DNA of 64,000 nucleotides from Cytophaga aurantiaca DSM 3654. Its GTDB lineage: Bacteria; Bacteroidota; Bacteroidia; Cytophagales; Cytophagaceae. Positions 27,997-34,106 of this stretch are shown in pieces (position 1 is the first letter of the stretch; every line of letters starts with the position of its first letter). The notes under the pieces are model-generated. The model was not told the DNA's origin, did not search any database, and saw only the letters and a list, made by a program, of their open reading frames with translations. The DNA lies in assembly GCF_000379725.1 (NCBI RefSeq), contig NZ_KB903663.1, positions 62,001-126,000 of the forward strand. The letters are read 5' to 3'. The translations under genes and the position numbers were made by a program.

Positions 27997-28404
27997 ATGA
28001 CGCCCTTGCCCACAATTGCTGTTGTTTGTGCTGTAATAAAAGAGAACAACAGTTATTTTATTGCTCAACGTAGTGCCAGGATGAAGATGCCCTTGAAATG
28101 GGAATTCCCCGGCGGCAAAGTAGAACAAGGCGAATCCAATGCGCATGCCATTATACGTGAAATGAGGGAAGAATTCGATATAGATATTGAAGTAGTAGAG
28201 GAACATCCCTATTACTTGCACGACTATCCAACATTTACGTTAAAGCTTATTCCTGTTGAGGCTGCCATTAAAGGCGGAGAGATTATCTTGAAAGAACATG
28301 CAGCGTATAAATGGGTGACTGCGTCAGATCTTTTCTCTTACGATTTTTCTGAAGGCGACATCAAAATTGTAAAGGCGCTGAATAAAAGAGACCGCGCTCT
28401 GTAG
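27997..28404 (+). CDS. NUDIX hydrolase (MutT-like)
   Basis: 135 residues from the ATG at 27997. The NUDIX box GGKVEQGESNAHAIIREMRE, continuing into EF, fits Gx5Ex7REUxEExGU, with the catalytic glutamates in place. It opens TIAVVCAVIKENNSYFIAQRS and has KWEFPGGK, which is typical of MutT, so an 8-oxo-dGTP-cleaving role is plausible; other NUDIX substrates cannot be ruled out. Its stop codon (28402-28404) is the first part of a family D palindrome. It is probably co-transcribed with ispD. Confidence 0.87.
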   Translation: MTPLPTIAVVCAVIKENNSYFIAQRSARMKMPLKWEFPGGKVEQGESNAHAIIREMREEFDIDIEVVEEHPYYLHDYPTFTLKLIPVEAAIKGGEIILKEHAAYKWVTASDLFSYDFSEGDIKIVKALNKRDRAL

Positions 28405-28500
28405 AGACGCAATTCATTGCGTCTCCAATCAGACGTGCTAATCAAGACGTAATAAATTACATTTGCATCTATGCTCAAGAGGCAATAAATTGCGTCTCTA
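28402..28500. repeat. Repeat family D, one full and two decayed palindromes
   Basis: GAGACGCAAT (28404-28413) pairs with ATTGCGTCTC (28416-28425). A second degenerate copy, AGAGGCAATAAATTGCGTCTCT, spans 28479-28500, and a third weak one lies near 28444-28470. The first matches 8751-8772 base for base in its arms. Confidence 0.7.
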
Positions 28501-28517
28501 CTCCAATTATTTAAAGA

Positions 28518-28976
28518 ATGAACAACAACGATATCCTTCGACGCTTACGCTATACATTCGATTTCAACGATGATAAAATGATTGCACTTTTTGCATTGGC
28601 AGATCAGACAGTCACCCGTGAAGAGATCAGTAATTGGATGAAGAAAGATGACGACCCGGATTTTAAAGAATTATACGATAAAGAGCTCGCAGTATTTTTA
28701 AATGGCTTTATCATCGACAAGCGCGGAAAGAAAGATGGACAAGCACCGGTGAATGAAAAAAGTTTGAACAACAACATCATTTTCAGAAAGCTAAAAATTG
28801 CACTAAATCTACAGGACGATGACATACTTGATATATTAGATTTAGCAGGTTTGCGTTTTGGCAAACATGAATTGAGTGCGCTTTTTAGAAATCCAAATCA
28901 GAGCCAATTCCGCCCTTGCAAAGATCAGGTGTTGCGTAATTTCATTCACGGACTGCAATTAAAGTATCGTCCATAA
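28518..28976 (+). CDS. DUF1456 (YehS-like) protein
   Basis: 152 residues made of two similar halves, each with an LRRLRYTFDFND or FRKLKIALNLQD start followed by helical segments. This is the double-repeat layout of YehS/DUF1456. The first half has MIALFALADQTVTREEISNWMKK and the second DILDILDLAGLRFGKHELSALFR. The protein is cytoplasmic and of unknown function. The gene is alone, 113 bp after the NUDIX gene with family D repeats between. Confidence 0.87.
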   Translation: MNNNDILRRLRYTFDFNDDKMIALFALADQTVTREEISNWMKKDDDPDFKELYDKELAVFLNGFIIDKRGKKDGQAPVNEKSLNNNIIFRKLKIALNLQDDDILDILDLAGLRFGKHELSALFRNPNQSQFRPCKDQVLRNFIHGLQLKYRP

Positions 28977-29080
28977 AATCTAATTTACATGTTCTTTACG
29001 TTTATCTTCCGATAACGAATTTATTGGAATCTCACCGTAGAAATAAACCATTCCAACTACGGCTTCTTAAACAGTTTTTT

Positions 29081-29665
29081 ATGGAAAATGCATCTGTTGC
29101 AATTAAAGAATGGGTTGAACTTTATACCTCAGAGATGGTATCCTGGGCGTATTATAAAACCTCTCAACAAGAAACCGCCGAAGACCTTGTACAGGAAACA
29201 TTTATCGCAGCTTTTCAATCGTTCCACACATTTGAAAATAAAAGTAAACCTAAGACATGGCTTTTTTCAATTCTCAAAAATAAGATCATCGACCATCACC
29301 GAAAATGTTATAGAGATGCAGTTCTGCCCGCCAACAAAGTAAGTGAAGAATACAGTGCCAATTTATTTGGTTTTTTATTTGAAGCCGATGGACAATGGAA
29401 AAAAGATCGGAAAAATATAAATTGGGGTACAGATACCGAAGAATTATTAGATAATCCGGAATTCAATGTAGTTTTAGCAGATTGTTTGAATAGATTGCCT
29501 GCAAGCTGGAATGCTGCAATGCAATTGAAATATCTCCAGGAAAAAGATCAAAAAAATATTTGTCAGGAATTAGAAATTTCTGCGACTAATTACTGGCAGA
29601 TCATTCATAGAGCTAAATTGCAGCTTAAAGCCTGCTTAGAAAATTATTGGTTTAAAAATGAATAA
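29081..29665 (+). CDS. ECF sigma-70 family factor
   Basis: 194 residues from the ATG at 29081 (MENASVAIKEWVELYTSEMVSWAYYK); a TTG-type start at 29024 is not needed. Region 2 contains TAEDLVQETFIAAFQSF and TFENKSKPKTWLFSILKN, and region 4 ends the protein with NRLPASWNAAMQLKYLQEK and ELEISATNYWQIIHRAKLQ. These are the marks of an extracytoplasmic-function sigma factor. It overlaps the next gene, a ZAS anti-sigma factor, by eight bases and precedes the KCG-peptide operon that it most likely controls. Confidence 0.9.
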   Translation: MENASVAIKEWVELYTSEMVSWAYYKTSQQETAEDLVQETFIAAFQSFHTFENKSKPKTWLFSILKNKIIDHHRKCYRDAVLPANKVSEEYSANLFGFLFEADGQWKKDRKNINWGTDTEELLDNPEFNVVLADCLNRLPASWNAAMQLKYLQEKDQKNICQELEISATNYWQIIHRAKLQLKACLENYWFKNE

Positions 29666-29933
29666 AAATAATCCGTTTGTAGTTTCATGTGAGAAATCGA
29701 GTTTTTTAATAGAAAAAAAACTTGCGGGTGCTCTTTCGATGAAAGAACACAGTCAATTATTTATTCATAAGCTGATCTGTGATGTTTGCAGAAAATATGA
29801 AAAGCAAAGTATCTTATTAGATAACCTGCTTCGCAAAAAGATTGCCGGTAATAATTCTACTTCACCTTCGGCAAATATAGATCAAAACAGGATAGAAAAG
29901 CTCAAATCAACGATTTTGGGCAAATTGAAATAA
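29658..29933 (+). CDS. ZAS-type anti-sigma factor
   Basis: 91 residues. It carries HKLICDVC, i.e. Hx3Cx2C (His37, Cys41, Cys44), the zinc-binding core of the anti-sigma domain. A further Cys at 11 (SCEKSS) may be another ligand. No membrane span is present, so it is a soluble anti-sigma. In the family, oxidation or loss of zinc releases the sigma factor; binding of copper or thiol stress at these Cys is a reasonable idea here but is not shown. It overlaps the sigma gene by eight bases. Confidence 0.75.
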   Translation: MNKNNPFVVSCEKSSFLIEKKLAGALSMKEHSQLFIHKLICDVCRKYEKQSILLDNLLRKKIAGNNSTSPSANIDQNRIEKLKSTILGKLK

Positions 29934-29958
29934 TTTTTTTTAAAAAAATAACATTTTT

Positions 29959-29988
29959 TGTCAGGATGTATAGAAAGCTACGACTATA
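29959..29988 (+). promoter_or_regulatory. Candidate ECF-sigma promoter of the KCG-peptide operon
   Basis: TGTCAGGA (29959-29966) and CGACTATA (29981-29988) are separated by 14 bases and stand about 38 bases before the ATG at 30027. The layout resembles ECF-dependent promoters. It is the only promoter-like sequence in the 93-bp gap. The proposed pairing with the upstream sigma factor is an inference. Confidence 0.4.
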
Positions 29989-30026
29989 CATTTGAAATTA
30001 ATTTTTAAACACAAAAAATTACAACA

Positions 30027-30320
30027 ATGGTTAAAAAATCAAAAAGCATTTTATGGACTGCAGTAGCTGCAGGTGCAATGTTAGGCGCAACAAGTATTTT
30101 CTCAAGCTGCAGCACTGAATCTAAAGAAGTTACTACAGAAGTTAAAGCGGATAGCGCTGAGCACAAATGTGGTGCTGAAACAAAATGTGGCGCTAGCAAA
30201 GATTCTGCTGAAGCTAAATGTGGTACAAGCAAAGACTCTGTTGAGGCTAAATGCGGCGAGCACAAAACTACTGAAGCTAAATGTGGCGAAGGTAAGTGTG
30301 GTGCTGACAAAAAGAAATAA
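30027..30320 (+). CDS. Cys-rich precursor peptide with six KCG motifs (bufferin/HvfA-like)
   Basis: 97 residues. The N-terminus (MVKKSKSILWTAVAAGAMLG, ending ...SIFSSC) is a signal sequence with a possible lipobox Cys at residue 28. The mature part has seven Cys at 28, 48, 54, 65, 76, 86 and 91. The last six each sit in KCG, and the last reads EGKCG, the core motif of HvfA-type bufferin peptides. The rest is Lys, Glu, Ala and Ser. Such peptides are ribosomally made and modified by MNIO enzymes into copper-binding forms in the periplasm. The enzyme genes follow directly. The number of motifs here looks high. Confidence 0.8.
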   Translation: MVKKSKSILWTAVAAGAMLGATSIFSSCSTESKEVTTEVKADSAEHKCGAETKCGASKDSAEAKCGTSKDSVEAKCGEHKTTEAKCGEGKCGADKKK

Positions 30321-30330
30321 TTTTGTCTGA

Positions 30331-30358
30331 AGGCGGAGAGTCTTCTCCGCCTTTTTTT
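30331..30358 (+). terminator. Attenuating terminator between precursor and enzyme genes
   Basis: AGGCGGAGA (30331-30339) pairs with TCTCCGCCT (30344-30352) across GTCT and is followed by a T-run. It lies 10 bases after the precursor stop and before the MNIO gene. Partial read-through would give more precursor than enzyme. Confidence 0.85.
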
Positions 30359-30379
30359 ATTAACCTAATCTGTATTATC

Positions 30380-31213
30380 ATGGTTGGTATTGGTTTCAGA
30401 AAAGATTTTGCAAAAGACTTCTTAAGCACTACAACACTTAGGCCCGACTTCATTGAAGTTGCGCCGGAGAATTGGATTGGCATTGGTGGCTTCTGGAAAA
30501 AAAAGCTGCATGAAGCATTAGAAAAATATCCGTTATATACCCATGGATTATCTTTATCTATAGGTAGTCCGGACGAGTTGGATTTTGAATTATTAAAAGG
30601 AGTTAAGAAATTTTTAACAGAAACAGGTGCATGCGTATACTCTGAACATTTGAGTTATTCCAAATGCGACAATGCACATGTATATGATTTATTACCTATC
30701 CCATTTACATCCGATGCTGTGAAGCATATTTCCAAACGTATACAAACTGTTCAGGATTTTCTTGAACGCAAAATTGCTATTGAGATTGTAAGCTATTACT
30801 CTCCTGTTGCAGCAGAGATGAGTGAAATAGAATTTGTAAATGCAATCCTTGAAGAAGCCGATTGCGATCTATTACTTGACGTGAACAATATTTATGTAAA
30901 CGGTTTTAATCATGCATATAATCCAAATACATTTATCGATGCACTTCCGCTAGAACGTGTTGCTTATATCCACATGGCAGGCCACGATCAGGTTTCGGAA
31001 ACATTGATCATAGATACACACGGTGAAGCAATCATAGACCCGGTGTATGATCTTTTTGAATATACAATGAATCAACTTCAACGTGACGTGCCTGTTTTGC
31101 TGGAACGGGATTTTAATATTCCTCATCTTTCAGAATTGCAGCATGAAATGGATCGGTTAAAAAAAATAAAAGTAACCAGCTTAACAAAAGAATTTCATGG
31201 CATACATCGATAG
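30380..31213 (+). CDS. DUF692 multinuclear iron oxidase (MNIO), bufferin-modifying enzyme
   Basis: 277 residues from the ATG at 30380; a TTG at 30323 would have to start before the terminator hairpin and is rejected. The fold is the TIM-barrel of DUF692. Visible metal-type residues are His55 in THGLS, His90 in SEHLSY, Glu135 in IEIVSYY, Asp168 in LLLDVNN, His198 in IHMAGH, the His214 region in IDTHGE, and Glu242 in LERDF. These enzymes use two or three irons to convert Cys residues into oxazolone or thiooxazole groups (MbnB, BufB). Its end overlaps the next gene by 17 bases. Confidence 0.88.
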   Translation: MVGIGFRKDFAKDFLSTTTLRPDFIEVAPENWIGIGGFWKKKLHEALEKYPLYTHGLSLSIGSPDELDFELLKGVKKFLTETGACVYSEHLSYSKCDNAHVYDLLPIPFTSDAVKHISKRIQTVQDFLERKIAIEIVSYYSPVAAEMSEIEFVNAILEEADCDLLLDVNNIYVNGFNHAYNPNTFIDALPLERVAYIHMAGHDQVSETLIIDTHGEAIIDPVYDLFEYTMNQLQRDVPVLLERDFNIPHLSELQHEMDRLKKIKVTSLTKEFHGIHR

Positions 31214-31949
31214 TACACAGAAGTACCAGCGTATGCTCTCCAATTATACGCGTACAGGTATTGAAGCAAAAATCCCCGGCACAAAACAGGAAGGCATTGC
31301 GCGTTACAGAACAATGATCTACAACGTAGTCAATGATTCTTTATCAACAGCTTATCCATTAGCTAAAAAACTTCTTACAAAAGATGAATGGGATAATATG
31401 GTGCAGCATTATTTTTCTTCGCATGCATGTGTATCTCCCTATTTATGGAAAATGCCATTCGAGTTTTTCGAATTTGTAAAAGAGAATGAATCCGAACTTC
31501 TAACGAAATATCCTTTCTTAAGCGACCTTTTGCTTTATGAATGGGTAGAAATTGAAGTATTCATGATGGAAGATGTGGAAGTATCGTTTTCCAAAATTGG
31601 ATCTATTGCCTCAGACGCTCTTGTATTAAACCCTTCATGTATCTTGCAATATTTTCAATATCCTGTTTATAGCAAAGTAGCAACAGAGATCACATCTTCT
31701 AATCAAGCACATTATTTTATGCTTACGCACCGTAATCCAGAAACAAACCTCGTTCGGTTTATGGAAGTAGCGCCAATGTTTGCCCGCATGATCGAATTGC
31801 TTGATGAGAGACCATTCACAATTGAAGAATTGACAAATCAATTTTCTACTGAATCAAAAATAGAAATATCTCAAACCATAAAAACGAACATTGAATCTTT
31901 TTTTAAAAAATGTCTAACAAAAGAAATTATTCTTGGTTTCAAAAATTAA
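31197..31949 (+). CDS. DUF2063 (BufC/HvfC-like) partner protein
   Basis: 250 residues. The N-terminal half contains GIARYRTMIYNVVNDSLSTAYPLAKKLL, the DUF2063 domain thought to bind the precursor peptide for the MNIO partner. The C-terminal half is a second helical domain. In the known operons of this type the MNIO enzyme and this protein act as a pair. It overlaps the MNIO gene by 17 bases, which points to coupled translation, and is followed 18 bp later by the DoxX gene. Confidence 0.85.
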   Translation: MAYIDSTQKYQRMLSNYTRTGIEAKIPGTKQEGIARYRTMIYNVVNDSLSTAYPLAKKLLTKDEWDNMVQHYFSSHACVSPYLWKMPFEFFEFVKENESELLTKYPFLSDLLLYEWVEIEVFMMEDVEVSFSKIGSIASDALVLNPSCILQYFQYPVYSKVATEITSSNQAHYFMLTHRNPETNLVRFMEVAPMFARMIELLDERPFTIEELTNQFSTESKIEISQTIKTNIESFFKKCLTKEIILGFKN

Positions 31950-31967
31950 CTTTTTAAACAATACATT

Positions 31968-32408
31968 ATGTTTCCAGAAAAAATTAAAATCGCTTATCAT
32001 AACTATGTAGCGGGTACTGCAAAGCTTCAGAATCTATCTCTATTATTGATCCGTCTGGTATTGGCATACGGCTTTTATAATCCCGCACTGATGAAAGTTA
32101 AAAATATAGATGGCATCATTGCCTGGTTCGCAAGTATGGGTATGCCTATGCCAGCTTTGAATGCATATCTAGCTACCACAACGGAATTGCTAGGCGTGTT
32201 ATTATTAACATTAGGTCTGGGAGTCCGCCTCATTACAATTCCATTGATCATTACTATGATCGTAGCAATTGCTACTGTGCATTGGAGTCATGGATTTGAA
32301 GCAGGAAATAATGGCTTTGAAATTCCTTTATATTATCTCTTGATGTTATTTGCGCTCTTAACATTCGGCGCAGGAAAATACAGCTTAGACGCGGCAGCGA
32401 AAAAATAA
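31968..32408 (+). CDS. DoxX-family membrane protein (BufD-like)
   Basis: 146 residues with four membrane spans typical of DoxX: LSLLLIRLVLAYGFYNPALMK, then LGVLLLTLGLG, LITIPLIITMIVAIATV and LYYLLMLFALLTFGAG. DoxX proteins are often the last gene of such operons (HvfABCD, BufABCD). The role there is unknown; a link to electron transfer or peptide export has been suggested. It is the last gene of the unit and is followed by a strong terminator at 32434-32464. Confidence 0.85.
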   Translation: MFPEKIKIAYHNYVAGTAKLQNLSLLLIRLVLAYGFYNPALMKVKNIDGIIAWFASMGMPMPALNAYLATTTELLGVLLLTLGLGVRLITIPLIITMIVAIATVHWSHGFEAGNNGFEIPLYYLLMLFALLTFGAGKYSLDAAAKK

Positions 32409-32433
32409 TACCTATAGTTTATTTTCGAAATCA

Positions 32434-32464
32434 AACACCAGCTTTCTTGTCAAAGGCTGGTGTT
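32434..32464. terminator. Terminator of the KCG-peptide operon
   Basis: AACACCAGC (32434-32442) pairs with GCTGGTGTT (32456-32464), with further A/T pairs outside. It sits between the operon and the convergent kinase gene and probably stops both. Confidence 0.85.
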
Positions 32465-32491
32465 TTGATTTTAAACGAATATTTTTGTTTT

Positions 32492-33811
32492 TTATTTATT
32501 CGGCAATTCAATTAAAAATTGCGTGTATACATTCACTTTCGATTTGACAGAAATAGTGCCGTTTAATTTTTCAACCATTTCCTTCACTATATATAAACCA
32601 AGTCCGGAGCCTTTGCTTTGATTACTGGCTCTATAAAACATATCAAAAATATTTACTAATTTTTCTTCCGGTATCCCTATCCCATTATCTTTTATTATAA
32701 TCGTTGTCGATTTGGGGGAAATATTTATATCTATTTCAATGGTTGGACGTTCATTGCTGATCCGATAATATTTAAACGAATTTGAAATTAGATTGCTTAG
32801 TATGGTTTGAATGCGATATGTATCCGAGTAAAATTGTGCGATTCCTCCGATCCGAATAATCTTGTGAACATTATTAGAGTGCTCAAAAAAACTCAACTCT
32901 TCAAATATGTCCTTTAACATGGATCTAAAATCAATAGGATGCAGTTGCGATTCTGTTTTAATATTTTTTGACAAATGAATAATCTGCTGAATGTGTAGAT
33001 CCAGTTTATTTACACAATTCTCCTGCATTTTTGCCAGTTCTTCAATTTTATTAAGATCCTTTTCTGTTTTTACTAAATGAATCAATCCCATCAAAGAGGT
33101 TAACGGAGAGCGCATATCATGAGAGGTTCGGTATACATAACTATCCAACTCTTCATTCAGTTTTTTTAATGAATTATTTTTATAAAGCAGTTTGCTGTTT
33201 AAATCAACCAATTTAGCATTCATATATTGGTTCACACGAAGAATCACATAAAAAAACAAAACGGCAAAAAGTCCTGTAAATATATAATTGAATTCGTATT
33301 CAAATTTATTCGTTGCTTTATCATTTCCCAATAAATTATAATCACCTATTTCTAATATAATAATTAAAAAAGATGTGAACGATAAAGAAAGTAATATGTA
33401 TTTATAATCGTCAATACTATAAAATGCAAAGGTTGCAAAAACTATAATAAGCATAGAAAGATTCATACCGGAATCACGGCCCAGGGATGCGGCTTTGATA
33501 AACATAAACAGACTACCGATAATCATCATGATCAATTTGGCCTGATTATAATAGCCCTTTTTAATTAAGAGCAAAACAATCGGAATAACCGTTGAAAAGA
33601 AAATGAGATAGTTAAGTATTATTAAAAATGAAATACCTAAAAATAAACCCATAAGTATATAAAGAAGACCTGAAGCTAATGCCACTAAGCACATCGCAAC
33701 GAGCAATTCAATTCGAATGATCTCATCGTACGAAACTTGTTGCGCAGATAAAAATCTAAGATTAATAAATCTTCGAATAATTTTACTTCTAATAAGATCT
33801 AATAGTTTCAT
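32492..33811 (-). CDS. Membrane sensor histidine kinase
   Basis: 439 residues. About six membrane spans fill residues 30-200. A coiled segment (LVDLNSKLLYKNNSLKKLNEE) leads to the H-box SHDMRSPLTSLMGL with His near residue 231. The ATP-binding domain has LISNSFKYY, IIIKDNGIGIP and GSGLGLYIVKEM. No receiver domain is attached and no response regulator gene is next to it. The signal is unknown. Two genes further along the strand lies a hybrid kinase, so a shared pathway is possible. Confidence 0.88.
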   Translation of the reverse strand: MKLLDLIRSKIIRRFINLRFLSAQQVSYDEIIRIELLVAMCLVALASGLLYILMGLFLGISFLIILNYLIFFSTVIPIVLLLIKKGYYNQAKLIMMIIGSLFMFIKAASLGRDSGMNLSMLIIVFATFAFYSIDDYKYILLSLSFTSFLIIILEIGDYNLLGNDKATNKFEYEFNYIFTGLFAVLFFYVILRVNQYMNAKLVDLNSKLLYKNNSLKKLNEELDSYVYRTSHDMRSPLTSLMGLIHLVKTEKDLNKIEELAKMQENCVNKLDLHIQQIIHLSKNIKTESQLHPIDFRSMLKDIFEELSFFEHSNNVHKIIRIGGIAQFYSDTYRIQTILSNLISNSFKYYRISNERPTIEIDINISPKSTTIIIKDNGIGIPEEKLVNIFDMFYRASNQSKGSGLGLYIVKEMVEKLNGTISVKSKVNVYTQFLIELPNK

Positions 33812-33885
33812 ACCTCACACAGAAATACTTTCCTGATTATATTGAATATAATAATTTAAAAAGTAGCTGGTAATGAAATGTTAAA

Positions 33886-34101
33886 CTAGTATTCTATTTT
33901 TTTAAAACGTTTTACCTTATCCCCGTTCAATTCAATTTCTTCATTAAACATCTCTAGCGGTCTTACCCAAAGCTGTTCGGGATTTTTAACAGCAAAATAG
34001 ACAATTAATTCTTCTTCCGTTTCACTGTGTTTCGCCACACCGACGACTTCGTACTCATTGCCCTTATAATGTTTGTAAATCCCTTTTATACTCATAAACA
34101 T
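33886..34101 (-). CDS. DUF1653 protein
   Basis: 71 residues, a compact domain with GIYKHYKGNEYEVVGVAKHS and LWVRPLEMFNEE, which are the standard DUF1653 motifs. The ATG at 34101 or the one at 34095 may be used. It starts five bases before the stop of the hybrid kinase gene and looks co-transcribed with it. The function of the family is unknown; the domain is often found alone or fused to enzymes. Confidence 0.85.
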   Translation of the reverse strand: MFMSIKGIYKHYKGNEYEVVGVAKHSETEEELIVYFAVKNPEQLWVRPLEMFNEEIELNGDKVKRFKKIEY

Positions 34102-34106
34102 ATTTC

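Noticed and set aside
30005-30310. Minus-strand 101-residue frame rich in Leu, Ser, Ala and His
   Set aside because: It is the antisense of the repeat-rich KCG precursor gene; the repeats make it look ordered.
30323-30379. TTG start of the MNIO gene before the terminator hairpin
   Set aside because: It would translate the hairpin and T-run; MVGIGFRKDF at 30380 is the family N-terminus.
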